From contig NZ_FOMK01000007.1 of NCBI RefSeq assembly GCF_900112615.1, positions 62,001-126,000 on the forward strand: a stretch of 64,000 nt of DNA. Reading direction: 5' to 3'. Shown one piece after another: positions 9,284 to 19,133 of the stretch. The DNA comes from Chitinophaga sp. CF118. GTDB taxonomy: Bacteria; Bacteroidota; Bacteroidia; Chitinophagales; Chitinophagaceae. How positions within the stretch are numbered: the stretch's first letter is position 1; every line of letters starts with the position of its first letter. The notes beneath the pieces are model-generated. The model had not been told where the DNA came from. It ran no database searches and saw only the letters and a list, made by a program, of their open reading frames with translations. The position numbers were made by a program, and so were the translations under genes.

Positions 9284-11131
9284 CTAGAAAAACCCGATGC
9301 CCAGATGCCAGCCAAACCAGCCGGTCACCTTATCTCCTATATTATAAGCCTTGTAGCCCCCAGGTAAGGAGGCCTTATATCCGGGAACAGTAATTGTGGA
9401 CGGTGCATAGTTAAGGGAAAAGGCCGGCCCTCCAAAGAGCGTAATGCCTTTAGCCAGCCGGAAATTAAATACTGATTGCAGGCGGTTCAGTGAATGTGTA
9501 TTCTCCCAGTCGCCCAGATAGACGGTTTCCGATAAATATTCAAGCGCAAAGTTCATTTTCCTGTTAATCCGGAAAATATGCCCAAGTCCAAATCCGGTAA
9601 TAAATACCTTTTCATCGCTGTTCAGGTTTGCACCTGCCAGCAGAATAGTGTAAAGCTTATGGTTACCGGATTTAAAGGCAACTGTAACATCCGCGATTTC
9701 GCTGTGGTATACCGCCAGCTGATGATAACCTTTTCTCACAAAATTCAGCAACCCTATACTATAGCCATCAGAAGAATCAGCAATATTTACTACTCCAATT
9801 TGCACCCCTTTCAGCGTTCCGGCATAATTAAACAACCCGCTTACCTGTAAACCACGGACAGTATCTGTGGCGATATTTCCCGTACCAGCTACCTGAATCC
9901 CATGTATCTTTTTAACATAGTTTAATCCACCTGCGAATTGCGCACCACGAACTGTATCTACGACGATATTCCCGATTCCCGATACCTGCATTCCCCGTAA
10001 TGCTCTTGTATAATTAACTCCACCTGCCAATTGTACACCCTGGGTTTTACCTTTTGTGATATTCAGGATTCCGGCTACCTGCAACCCTTCACCATTACCG
10101 TTTGCCTGGTTATAGGCTGCTGCCTGCATACCAGTGTAATTATTATTTATTATATTGCTTATTCCTGCTATTTGTACACCCGTGAGGGAATCCAGCACAT
10201 GGTTATGCAATCCTGATGCCTGCATCCCGGTCATTTTTCCTCCCACCACATTAAATACACCCGCGAATTGTACATAACGGACGTCTTTCTTATCTATATT
10301 AAATACTCCGGCCACTTCATAACCATTTAATCCTGCGGTATATCCACCAATCAGGTTAAGGGAAACCTTATTTACTACCTGTGCGCCCAGCTTTCCGTGT
10401 GTACCCAGGCCAGGTATGATAGAGGATTGGTAGGGCTGACGGGTAAAGAAATCACTGAGGTTCAAACTTTGCATGCGCTGTTTGGAAGAAAGGAAAAAAC
10501 TTCCAAGCCATGTTTGTTCCACGCGGGTAAACTGGTTTACGTCTACAACGGATAACTGGATAGTACCTGCTGGTTTTAGTCCGGCCACCATTTCCTGGTC
10601 ATAACCACTGCTTATCAGCATGGCGGTATCTTTATACAGATCTTTACTTACTGTGATAGAAGTGAAGGATGGCCGGTCTTTTTCACGGAGCTTTAACCGG
10701 AAATAGCCCTGCTCATTAGTCATGGCCGATATTAGTTGCATCCGCTCGTAGACGCTGGCATTGCTTACCGGGTGGCCGGTCACCGCATCAGTAATATATC
10801 CACTCACCACATACCATCTTTCTTTACCCTGGGCTGCCCGCTGGATAATCAGCTGGTTACCGATTTCCTTATACTGGCAGGTTCCCTGGAACATTATATC
10901 CAGTACCTGCTTTACAGTTTTGTGATTCACATTGAGGGTTACCAGGCTATCGTCCCGGATAAAATCGAGGATATATGAAAAATGAAAATTACCCTGACTA
11001 CCAATGTTATCTAGTACCCTCGCCAGCGGCTGGCGGGTAACATTAACGGAAACCGTTTTATTCAGTAAGCTCTGGGCAACGCTACAAGAAACAATCAACG
11101 TGAGAGCTACAAACAGAAAGAGTCGTTTCAA
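9284..11131 (-). CDS. STN-domain protein with GxQxxGxxN surface repeats
   Basis: This 615-residue exported protein has a signal peptide (to about residue 19) and a secretin/TonB short N-terminal (STN) domain (about 20-95, PLARVLDNIGSQGNFHFSY). A CarboxypepD_reg-like fold follows (about 105-190, VSGYITDAVTGHPVSNASVY). From about 265 to 455 it carries many tandem repeats of 20-25 residues with the core G[VLM]Q[VLAF][AS]G..N, such as GVQIAGISN, GLQVAGILN and GMQVSGIGN. These resemble the LA_2272-type repeats of outer-surface proteins, which are predicted to form an extended beta structure. The C-terminal 130 residues look like a beta-barrel tail. No function is established. It diverges from the B12 promoter. 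Confidence 0.7.
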   Translation of the reverse strand: MKRLFLFVALTLIVSCSVAQSLLNKTVSVNVTRQPLARVLDNIGSQGNFHFSYILDFIRDDSLVTLNVNHKTVKQVLDIMFQGTCQYKEIGNQLIIQRAAQGKERWYVVSGYITDAVTGHPVSNASVYERMQLISAMTNEQGYFRLKLREKDRPSFTSITVSKDLYKDTAMLISSGYDQEMVAGLKPAGTIQLSVVDVNQFTRVEQTWLGSFFLSSKQRMQSLNLSDFFTRQPYQSSIIPGLGTHGKLGAQVVNKVSLNLIGGYTAGLNGYEVAGVFNIDKKDVRYVQFAGVFNVVGGKMTGMQASGLHNHVLDSLTGVQIAGISNIINNNYTGMQAAAYNQANGNGEGLQVAGILNITKGKTQGVQLAGGVNYTRALRGMQVSGIGNIVVDTVRGAQFAGGLNYVKKIHGIQVAGTGNIATDTVRGLQVSGLFNYAGTLKGVQIGVVNIADSSDGYSIGLLNFVRKGYHQLAVYHSEIADVTVAFKSGNHKLYTILLAGANLNSDEKVFITGFGLGHIFRINRKMNFALEYLSETVYLGDWENTHSLNRLQSVFNFRLAKGITLFGGPAFSLNYAPSTITVPGYKASLPGGYKAYNIGDKVTGWFGWHLGIGFF

Positions 11132-11177
11132 CTGAGTGGTTTTGAATTTTTCGGCAAGATACTAATGTATTTTTCTT

Positions 11178-11209
11178 TTTGGATATTTAATAGCCTTACT
11201 GTAGGTTTG
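11178..11209 (+). promoter_or_regulatory. Bacteroidota-type promoter of the B12 operon
   Basis: TTTG at 11178-11181 and TAGGTTTG at 11202-11209 are separated by 20 bases, matching the Bacteroidota -33/-7 pattern (TTTG and TAnnTTTG). Transcription would begin around 11213-11216, exactly where the riboswitch fold starts. Confidence 0.65.
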
Positions 11210-11211
11210 TG

Positions 11212-11420
11212 CCGCATTTGGTTCCGCCTGGTGGCGGATTAATAGGGAAACCGGTGTAAATCCGGTACTATCCCCGTAGCTGTAAATCCTGTATTCTGAT
11301 GGTAATCATCAGAATTGTTTTCCCGGACATATTCTACACTGCCACTAATTCTGCTACAGCAGAAACGGGAAGGCGTCCGGAGAAGCAGGAAAGTCAGAAG
11401 ACCTGCCTGTTGCATTTGTA
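11212..11420 (+). ncRNA. Cobalamin (B12) riboswitch
   Basis: The conserved blocks of the cobalamin riboswitch are all readable: GGTTCC near 11219, GGGAA at 11245-11249, the P3-type hairpin CCGGTGTAAATCCGG at 11251-11265, the CCCCGTAGCTGTAAATC block, the GGCGTCCGG segment near 11372, and the B12 box AGTCAGAAGACCTGCC at 11392-11407. In this family, adenosyl- or other cobalamin binding represses downstream expression, usually by masking the ribosome binding site. It lies 130 bases before the first gene of a B12 uptake operon, which matches. The extra sequence at 11288-11370 is the variable peripheral region. Confidence 0.95.
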
Positions 11421-11551
11421 ATTCATAGCTTTCGGGTGAAAAGCATGGAACGTAAACTAATTATGCGCTCCTATTTATTATCCTCCTGCATGGATAACTG
11501 AAGTTATCAGGCATGTTATTGTAAACATTCAAATGAAATAAACATTCATAT

Positions 11552-12613
11552 ATGCAAAGAAAATTATACCCCTGGTTATTGGCCCTTTTGGTTTTAGTGA
11601 TGGCATCCTGTAGTAAGGATGAAAATATTACAACTGTAAAAGGCAGATATGATAATGGCTTTTTCCTGTTGAATGAAGGCAGTTGGGGAAATGAAACCGG
11701 AAGCGTGCACTTTTATAGTTACGATACAGATTCCCTTTATTTATACGTATACGAAAAGGAAAATACCGGTACCGGTGATACATTAGGCACCAACAAGCAG
11801 GTACTTGAGTTTGGAACCATTTATAATAACAAACTATACCTGGTGGTAAACCTGGGAGGCCCGTTAGTGGTAACAGATGCTTCCACACTGAAAGAAACCG
11901 GACGTATCAACAACCTGCCAGACCGGGCACATGCCTTTGTGGGAGTTGATAATACCCGTGGCCTGATCAGTACTGTGAATGGTATTTATCCTGTTAACCT
12001 TTCTTCCTTAACAACCGGTACCAAAATCAGTGGCATTGATGGTAGTGTAACAGATATGATTAAAGCAGGCAATTATATTTTTGTATTATCTGCTAATAAC
12101 GGTATCGTTGCCTTGAATGCCGGTGATTATAGTGTTGCGAAAGTAATTGGTGCAGCTACTACAGGATTTGCTATTGGCAAAGATGGAAGCGTATGGGCAG
12201 CAACAGTCAACTCTTTATTAAAGATAAACGCGAGTACACTGGCGGTAGATACCATAAATACCTCCTTTGATGTTTATTTCAACGAATATAATTATAACAG
12301 CGGATCTATTGTTGCCTCTACCACAGAGAATGCAGTATATGTTACATCTGCTTATACAATGGTATATAAATATATTGTTGGCAATGCGGCTTCTTTAACA
12401 ACACCATTTATTACTCTGCCAGCCAATCATTATCTGTTTGGTAAGGGCATTGCTTACAATGAGAAAAAGGGTGAGCTGGTGTTAAATACAACAAATGACA
12501 TCTATGGCGGTACGGTGAATACGATTTATTCATATAATGCTACTACCGGTGCAGAGGGGAATAACTTTATTTACAATGGTAAATATTATCCAGCTATGGC
12601 TGTTTTCCATTAA
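11552..12613 (+). CDS. BtuG-like beta-propeller surface lipoprotein
   Basis: This 353-residue lipoprotein has signal peptide MQRKLYPWLLALLVLVMASC with the lipobox Cys at residue 20. The rest is a series of short beta-strand repeats, with FFLLNEGSWG opening the first blade, as in YncE/DUF5074-type propellers. In Bacteroides, BtuG is a propeller lipoprotein that captures cobalamin with very high affinity above BtuB. The present gene is the first under a B12 riboswitch and overlaps btuB by one base (TAATG), so a BtuG-like role is a strong inference. A second propeller lipoprotein follows BtuB. Confidence 0.8.
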   Translation: MQRKLYPWLLALLVLVMASCSKDENITTVKGRYDNGFFLLNEGSWGNETGSVHFYSYDTDSLYLYVYEKENTGTGDTLGTNKQVLEFGTIYNNKLYLVVNLGGPLVVTDASTLKETGRINNLPDRAHAFVGVDNTRGLISTVNGIYPVNLSSLTTGTKISGIDGSVTDMIKAGNYIFVLSANNGIVALNAGDYSVAKVIGAATTGFAIGKDGSVWAATVNSLLKINASTLAVDTINTSFDVYFNEYNYNSGSIVASTTENAVYVTSAYTMVYKYIVGNAASLTTPFITLPANHYLFGKGIAYNEKKGELVLNTTNDIYGGTVNTIYSYNATTGAEGNNFIYNGKYYPAMAVFH

Positions 12614-14583
12614 TGCTTAAACTAACTTTTATATGTCTGTTGGTATCCTGTGCTGTTGCGGCACAGGATACTGCTGCTTTACATACACTACAAACAGTTA
12701 CTATATTCTCCGCTAAAAGCAACTCTGTTACACCAGTACAAACACTGAACGGAGTGGCACTTGAAAGAATGAATAGTTTATCCGTAGCAGATGCTACGCG
12801 TTATTTTTCCGGTGTACAACTGAAAGATTACGGCGGGTTAGGAGGGTTAAAAACACTGAATGTACATAGTATGGGCTCCAATCACCTGGGTGTGTTCTAT
12901 GATGGAATTCAACTGAGTAATGCTCAGAATGGTACAGTAGACCTTGGACGTTTTTCGCTGGATAATATCGAACAGATAGACCTTTACAATGCACAGAAAG
13001 GAGTGATCTTTCAGCCTGCTAAAGGCTTCTCCTCAACAGCTTCTCTCTACCTGCAATCCCGCAAACCGGTATTTAAAGCAGATGAACAAACACATGGGAA
13101 GGTGAGTTTTAAAACAGGCTCTTTTAGATTGATCAATCCTGCTGTACGACTGGAGCAAAAACTATCTGATAAAGTAACGGCTGTGGCAAGCAGTGAATGG
13201 ACACATGGCAATGGCCGGTATAAATTCCGTTATACTAACGGTACTTATGATACAACTGCCATCCGCAATAACAGTGAGATAGATGCCTGGCGTATCGAAG
13301 GCGGATTATATGGACAATTAAAAGATAGCAGCACCTGGAATATCAAAACGTATTATTATAATTCCAGCCGTGGTTTACCCGGTGCTATTGTAAACAATGT
13401 ATTTCAACGTTCACAACATCAGTGGGACAGGAATTTCTTTGTGCAGTCGTCCTTCAATAAAAAAATTGGCAATCGATATAATATGCTGCTGAATGCCAAA
13501 TATGGTCATGATTATGTCCGCTACCGTGATCCTGAAATTGTTACTATTGACGGCATTTTAATGAACCGCTTCCGGCAACATGAATATTATATCTCCTCAG
13601 CTAATCAATACAAACTTACTTCCTTCTGGGATGTAGTTCTTTCCGGAGATTTCCAGGTGAATGAAATGACGGCCGTTAACCTGGATCATTTTCCCATTCC
13701 CACCCGTTATACTACACTTGCAGCACTGGCTTCCCAACTGCATTTTAAAAGGCTGGATCTGCAGGGAAGTTTACTGGCAACCATTGTAAATGAAGACACT
13801 AAATTATACGTTGCAGGGAAGAACTACAGGGCATATACACCCACTGTCATTGCTTCCTGGCAACCTTTTACCAATCCGGCATTCCGGGTTCGCTCTTTTT
13901 ATAAAAACATCTTCCGCATGCCTACGTTCAATGATCTGTACTATGGAACGTCTGGCAGTCCGGCACTCAAACCGGAATATACAAAACAGTATGATGCAGG
14001 ATTTAGCTATACACAACAGATGCCCGGACTCTGGGAATACCTGTCTATACAGGTAGATGGCTATTACAATAACGTAACGGATAAGATCATAGCAGCACCC
14101 GGTAAAAGCTTCCGCTGGATGATGCAGAATATTGGTAAAGTTGATATCTACGGATTAGATGCAGGGATTCAGACTGCCCTGCACCGCATTGCATCAGTGC
14201 AAACAGATTTCTCCCTCAAGTATACTTACCAGCGGGCAATGGATATGACAACACCCGGAGAAGTGAATTACAAAGACCAGATAGCTTATATCCCTTTGCA
14301 CAGCGGATCATTTATTACACATGCTTCCTGGAAAAATTACGATATCAATTACAGTTTCATTTATGTAGGGAAAAGGAATTCCACAGGATATGAAATACCT
14401 GAAAATTATCTGAAACCCTGGTATACAAGTGACATATCTTTGTTAACGCATTTCAACTACAGGAAAACGCTGGTAAAGGTGAGTTGTGAGGTGAATAATT
14501 TATTGAATCAATATTATGATGTGGTGATCAATTATCCAATGCCCGGACGTTATTTCCGTTTTTCTGTGAGTTTAAATTATTAG
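12613..14583 (+). CDS. btuB: TonB-dependent cobalamin receptor, BtuB-like
   Basis: This 656-residue outer membrane receptor has a signal peptide (to about residue 17), a TonB box-like LQTVTIFSAKS, a plug domain (MNSLSVADATRYFSGVQL, DYGGLGGLKTLNVHSMGSN), and a 22-strand barrel ending in the usual aromatic tail (RFSVSLNY). It has no CarboxypepD_reg extension, unlike SusC proteins. Control by the upstream cobalamin riboswitch and flanking propeller lipoproteins point to cobalamin or cobinamide as ligand. Transport needs TonB/ExbBD, not encoded here. Confidence 0.85.
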   Translation: MLKLTFICLLVSCAVAAQDTAALHTLQTVTIFSAKSNSVTPVQTLNGVALERMNSLSVADATRYFSGVQLKDYGGLGGLKTLNVHSMGSNHLGVFYDGIQLSNAQNGTVDLGRFSLDNIEQIDLYNAQKGVIFQPAKGFSSTASLYLQSRKPVFKADEQTHGKVSFKTGSFRLINPAVRLEQKLSDKVTAVASSEWTHGNGRYKFRYTNGTYDTTAIRNNSEIDAWRIEGGLYGQLKDSSTWNIKTYYYNSSRGLPGAIVNNVFQRSQHQWDRNFFVQSSFNKKIGNRYNMLLNAKYGHDYVRYRDPEIVTIDGILMNRFRQHEYYISSANQYKLTSFWDVVLSGDFQVNEMTAVNLDHFPIPTRYTTLAALASQLHFKRLDLQGSLLATIVNEDTKLYVAGKNYRAYTPTVIASWQPFTNPAFRVRSFYKNIFRMPTFNDLYYGTSGSPALKPEYTKQYDAGFSYTQQMPGLWEYLSIQVDGYYNNVTDKIIAAPGKSFRWMMQNIGKVDIYGLDAGIQTALHRIASVQTDFSLKYTYQRAMDMTTPGEVNYKDQIAYIPLHSGSFITHASWKNYDINYSFIYVGKRNSTGYEIPENYLKPWYTSDISLLTHFNYRKTLVKVSCEVNNLLNQYYDVVINYPMPGRYFRFSVSLNY

Positions 14584-14586
14584 ATC

Positions 14587-15699
14587 ATGAAGTTGAATTT
14601 ATTGCTGATCATTATACTTTCCGTTGTGGTTGCTTGTCGTAACGGGCAACAGGTAATTCCTCATGAAGAGACACAGGTAACCGAACCGGATACACTGCGG
14701 CATAGTTTTTACCTGCTGAATGAAGGAAATACGGGTATGAACCAGGCATCCCTTGATTATTTCAGTCATAATACAGGAATTTATAAAAGGAATATCTATA
14801 ATGATGTGAATCCTGCCACGGTAAAAGAACTGGGAGATGTGGGGAATGACCTTCAGATTTATGGAGGGAAATTATATGCAGTCATCAACCTGTCCAATAA
14901 AGTGGAAGTGATGGAAAAATTTACGGCTAAACGTATAGGCCAGATAGATATTCCCAATGGACGCTATATCACTTTTTATAAAGGTAAGGCATATGTAAGC
15001 TCTTATGCTGCAGCATCGGGAACAGTTGAGGGATATGTGGCAGAAATAGATACCACTTCTCTGGAAATAACAAGGAAGGTTACCGTGGGCAGACAACCAG
15101 AAGAGATGGCCATTATAAACGACAAGTTATATGTTGCCAATTCGGGCGGGTATAGTCCGCCGCAATTTGACCGTACCGTTTCTGTGGTAGATCTGAATAC
15201 TTTCACAGAGATAAAACGTATCGATGTAGCCATTAACCTGGATCACATGAAAGCAGATAAATATGGAGATCTGTATGTAACTTCCCGAGGAGATTATTAC
15301 AATATTCCATCAAAGCTGTTTGTAATAGATTCTAAAACGGAACAGATAAAAGACTCTTTTAATCTTGCAACCAGCAACATATGCATGAAAGGAGATTCTG
15401 CTTATATCTATAGTGTGGAATGGAGCTATATTACGAATAAGAATACGGTAACCTATGCGATTATCAACGTAAAAGATGAAACGGTAATCACCAATAGTTT
15501 TATTACCGATGGCACAGAAAAGCAGATACAGGTACCATATGGCCTTGCTATTGATCCTGTAACAGCTGATATCTATGTAACGGATGCTAAAAATTATATC
15601 CTGCCAGGTACTTTGTATTGTTTTAGCCAGCAGGGAAAGAAAAAATGGAGTGTAACCACTGGTAATATTCCTGCGCACTTTGTTTTTGTACAACCCTAG
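14587..15699 (+). CDS. Second BtuG-like beta-propeller lipoprotein
   Basis: This 370-residue lipoprotein has signal peptide MKLNLLLIIILSVVVAC (Cys17). It repeats the opening block of the first propeller protein (FYLLNEGNTG) and shows YncE-style blade motifs such as VGRQPEEMAIINDKLYVANSGG and VPYGLAIDPVTADIYVTDA. It starts 3 bases after the btuB stop and so belongs to the riboswitch-controlled operon. It probably contributes to surface capture of corrinoids, perhaps with a ligand preference different from the first protein; that is inference. Confidence 0.78.
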   Translation: MKLNLLLIIILSVVVACRNGQQVIPHEETQVTEPDTLRHSFYLLNEGNTGMNQASLDYFSHNTGIYKRNIYNDVNPATVKELGDVGNDLQIYGGKLYAVINLSNKVEVMEKFTAKRIGQIDIPNGRYITFYKGKAYVSSYAAASGTVEGYVAEIDTTSLEITRKVTVGRQPEEMAIINDKLYVANSGGYSPPQFDRTVSVVDLNTFTEIKRIDVAINLDHMKADKYGDLYVTSRGDYYNIPSKLFVIDSKTEQIKDSFNLATSNICMKGDSAYIYSVEWSYITNKNTVTYAIINVKDETVITNSFITDGTEKQIQVPYGLAIDPVTADIYVTDAKNYILPGTLYCFSQQGKKKWSVTTGNIPAHFVFVQP

Positions 15700-15882
15700 C
15701 CCTTTTTTATATCCAGTAAGATAGTATAGGATAGTTGCCCTGACTTTTTATGCTAATTTAATTTTCGTTCACGTATTATTTCATTTCAGGAAATTACTCC
15801 TGGTAGGTCTCTTTTTTTATAAAATTAATATTTCCACGTATGTTCTCTTACATTAATTGTATTCATAGCAGGCATTCATAAA

Positions 15883-15896
15883 CTGTATTAATACAG
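15883..15896. promoter_or_regulatory. 14-bp perfect palindrome upstream of susC-like gene
   Basis: CTGTATTAATACAG is a perfect palindrome located 88 bases before the susC-like start, in the 284-base gap after the B12 operon. It is a candidate operator for the polysaccharide utilisation genes; no regulator gene lies nearby and no clear promoter could be placed. Confidence 0.3.
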
Positions 15897-15983
15897 GTTC
15901 CATTTATTATTTGTGCCATCATTATCCGGGAAAATTTCCGGAGTGAAAAACTTATGCCATGTCTTCATCATTAAATTCCCGTT

Positions 15984-18900
15984 ATGTACAAGTATTTAAT
16001 CTGTAGTCCGCAATGGCGGCAGTTTGCCATTCAATGTAGTTTGCTGTTACTCCTGATTAGTATTCCGGGAATAGCACAGCAAAAACTTACGATCTCCGGT
16101 CAGGTAAGCGATTCTTCTTCTGGTGCACTAACAGGAGTGGTAGTCCGGGTAGTAGGCAAGCCAGTCGGCACACAAACCAGTGCCACCGGGCAATATACCT
16201 TACAGGTATCTTCCGGCGATGTATTATCCTTTCACATTCTCGGCTATGATGAAAAGCGTGTAACTGTAGGCAGTGCCACCACAATTAATATACAGTTGCA
16301 ATCCACATCTTCAGGATTGAACGAAGTAGTGGTAATTGGTTATGGTAGTCAGCAGAAAAAAGATATGACGGGAGCTATTGCCAGTATTAATGCCAAACAA
16401 TTGCAGGATCTTCCTACAGCAGGGCTTGACCAGAAACTGGCCGGTCAGATTCCCGGTGTGCAGGTAAGTGCTGTTTCCGGAACGCCCGGAGGTGGCGCTT
16501 CTATCAGGATCCGTGGATCAGGTTCTATTGGTGCAGGTAGCGATCCCTTATATGTAGTGGATGGTTTTCCATTATCCGGCAGTTTTGATCAGCAGGCTAG
16601 TCCGCTGAACATTATCAACCCGGATGATATTGAAACAATGACGGTGCTGAAAGATGCATCCTCTACAGCGATATATGGTTCCAGAGGAGCAAACGGTGTG
16701 GTAGTGATCACTACAAAACATGGACAGAAAGGTGCTCCCAGGGTAACGCTGAATACGTATACCGGTTACCAGGAAGTGCCACAAAAGGGCAGACCTGAAA
16801 TGCTGAATGCACGGGAGTTTGCACAGTTCAGAAAAGATATTATCATTGATGATTTCGCATCCAGGGGACAGACAGCCACCGATGCTGATATTCCAACAGA
16901 TTACAGACATCCGGAACAATATGGTGCAGGTACAAACTGGTATAATACTGTGTTACATACTGCTCCGCAGCATAATACTTCATTAGGAGTAAGTGGAGGT
17001 TCGGAGAATACAAAGTATAATTTCACCTTCGGATATTTTGACCAGGATGGTGTATTAAGATATACAGATTATAAAAGGTATACGGTAAGAGCAAACATAG
17101 AAAGTAAAATAGGGAAGAAGGTAAAAATAGGACTGGACCTGGCACCTACTTACAGCGTACAACATGTCAATGATTTCGAGAATGGATTTACGGATGTGCT
17201 TACCCGTAGTTTGTGGTTAAGCCCACTGGTATCTGTAACAGACAGCACCGGAAAACGCACGCCATACATCACTTCTACAGGTATGTACAGCGCCGGTAAT
17301 CCATTAAACGCGTTGCAATACGGAGCTACGAAAGTGACCTCCTTTTCTGGTTTGGGAGGTGTATACGGAGAGTATGAAATCGTTGAAGGATTAAAGGCAA
17401 GAGTAAGTTTCAATGTGAACTATGGCAACGGTTCTTCTTTTGTATTTAATCCTTCCATATTAGGAGGAGTGAATAATCCGCCGCCCAGCATTCCTAATTC
17501 TTCACAGACCAAAGGAAATGCTTTGAACTGGTTATCAGAAATGTTATTGTCTTATGATAAAAAGTTAGGGAAAGATCATGCTATAAATGTAGTGCTGGGT
17601 TATACAGCGCAGAAAGAAAGAGTAGAATTTCTCAGGATCAATGCATCCAACTATCCGGACGATCTGATACAACCGATTAATGCGGCTGCTACAATCCCTT
17701 CGTACGACCAGAACACGCAGGAGTGGGCTATTTTGTCGTATCTCGGCAGGATCAACTATTCTTATAAAGGAAAATATCTGCTCACAGGAACTATCCGTTC
17801 TGATGGTTCTTCCCGTTTCGGTACCAACAACCGCTTTGGTACTTTCCCTTCGGGAGCTTTTGCCTGGCGGGCATCTGAAGAAGAGTTCCTGAAACATGTT
17901 TCCTGGCTGAGCGATCTTAAACTAAGAATGAGTTATGGTCTTTCAGGGAATTATAACATCGGGAATTACACTTACATGTCTAATATTACTTCCACCAATT
18001 ATGTATTGGGAGGAGGTGTGGCAAGCGGCAGGAGTTCTACCACACTCAGAAATCCTAATCTTACCTGGGAAGAGTCATCCCAACTGGATGCAGGTATAGA
18101 TGCCGGTTTTTTCGGGAACAGGCTTAATGTGACTGCAGATTATTACAGACGCATCACCAAAGGAATGCTCTATAACTCTGAAATCCCACTGTCATCTGGT
18201 TATACAAATGTGATCATCAACTCAGGGAAAATAGAAAACCACGGATTTGAATTTGGGATTAATACCGATAACCTGCCTGGAGAACTAAAGTGGACTACCA
18301 GCGCCAATATTGCTTTTAACCGTAATAAAGTACTCGCACTGAATGCCAAGAACGATCCAGTTTACAGCGGCCGGAGCGGAGAAGGTTCCTATACCCATAT
18401 TACAAAGGTAGGTAAGCCCATAGGATTGTTTTATGGCTATGTAGTGGAAGGTGTGTACAAAGATCAGGCAGACTTTGATAAATCGCCTAAGAATGTTACT
18501 TCTGTAGTAGGCTCTATCAAATACAAAGATGTGGACGGTAATGGGGTAATAGAACCGGTAAATGATTTTGACATTATTGGTGATCCCAATCCAAAATTCA
18601 TCTGGGGATTAACCAATCACTTCGAATATAAAAGCCTTGATCTTGGTATTGTACTGGTGGGATCACAGGGCGGTCAGATCCTGAAAACCTCCAAACAGTA
18701 CATCCAGAATATAGACGGGATATTTAATGTAGACCGTAGTGTATTGAACCGCTGGCGTTCTGTGGATAATCCGGGTGATGGTAAAACACCTACTACGAAT
18801 GGTGCCAGGGTGATATACCGTGATGTAAACTCTGAATGGGTGGAGAGTGGTTCTTTTATGCGCATTCAGAATATAGCGCTGGGTTATAATTTCAATAGAA

Positions 18901-19115
18901 AATTGCTGGAGCATACAAAATTTATAAGCGGTGCGCGTTTGTACGCAAGTGTACAGAATCTGGCTACTTTCACGAAGTACAGTGGTGCAAATCCGGAAGT
19001 AAGTCGTAAATCTCCTTCAGGAAATGCAACTACCACTGCGTTAACTCCCGGGGAAGATTTTACCAACTATCCTGTAGCCCGCACTTATACACTTGGTATT
19101 AACCTGTCATTTTAA
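15984..19115 (+). CDS. SusC/RagA-type TonB-linked outer membrane protein
   Basis: This 1043-residue transporter imports oligosaccharides through the outer membrane. It has a signal peptide (to about residue 31, IPGIAQQ), a CarboxypepD_reg-like domain (about 34-108, LTISGQVSDSSSGALTGV), a TonB-linked plug starting at LNEVVVIGYGSQQKKDMTGA with DPLYVVDGFPL and VLKDASSTAIYGSRGANGVV, and a barrel ending in YTLGINLSF. There is no STN domain, so direct signalling to an anti-sigma factor is not expected. It is followed after 18 bases by susD and then by two glycoside hydrolases, so the substrate is probably a rhamnose-containing glycan. Confidence 0.95.
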   Translation: MYKYLICSPQWRQFAIQCSLLLLLISIPGIAQQKLTISGQVSDSSSGALTGVVVRVVGKPVGTQTSATGQYTLQVSSGDVLSFHILGYDEKRVTVGSATTINIQLQSTSSGLNEVVVIGYGSQQKKDMTGAIASINAKQLQDLPTAGLDQKLAGQIPGVQVSAVSGTPGGGASIRIRGSGSIGAGSDPLYVVDGFPLSGSFDQQASPLNIINPDDIETMTVLKDASSTAIYGSRGANGVVVITTKHGQKGAPRVTLNTYTGYQEVPQKGRPEMLNAREFAQFRKDIIIDDFASRGQTATDADIPTDYRHPEQYGAGTNWYNTVLHTAPQHNTSLGVSGGSENTKYNFTFGYFDQDGVLRYTDYKRYTVRANIESKIGKKVKIGLDLAPTYSVQHVNDFENGFTDVLTRSLWLSPLVSVTDSTGKRTPYITSTGMYSAGNPLNALQYGATKVTSFSGLGGVYGEYEIVEGLKARVSFNVNYGNGSSFVFNPSILGGVNNPPPSIPNSSQTKGNALNWLSEMLLSYDKKLGKDHAINVVLGYTAQKERVEFLRINASNYPDDLIQPINAAATIPSYDQNTQEWAILSYLGRINYSYKGKYLLTGTIRSDGSSRFGTNNRFGTFPSGAFAWRASEEEFLKHVSWLSDLKLRMSYGLSGNYNIGNYTYMSNITSTNYVLGGGVASGRSSTTLRNPNLTWEESSQLDAGIDAGFFGNRLNVTADYYRRITKGMLYNSEIPLSSGYTNVIINSGKIENHGFEFGINTDNLPGELKWTTSANIAFNRNKVLALNAKNDPVYSGRSGEGSYTHITKVGKPIGLFYGYVVEGVYKDQADFDKSPKNVTSVVGSIKYKDVDGNGVIEPVNDFDIIGDPNPKFIWGLTNHFEYKSLDLGIVLVGSQGGQILKTSKQYIQNIDGIFNVDRSVLNRWRSVDNPGDGKTPTTNGARVIYRDVNSEWVESGSFMRIQNIALGYNFNRKLLEHTKFISGARLYASVQNLATFTKYSGANPEVSRKSPSGNATTTALTPGEDFTNYPVARTYTLGINLSF

Positions 19116-19133
19116 AAGTGAAAATTAACAGTC

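Noticed and set aside
9232..9315. Longer start for N-carbamoylputrescine amidase
   Set aside because: The extra 28 residues are unlike the family and overlap the end of the neighbouring gene; MSKVKVGFVQ is the standard start.
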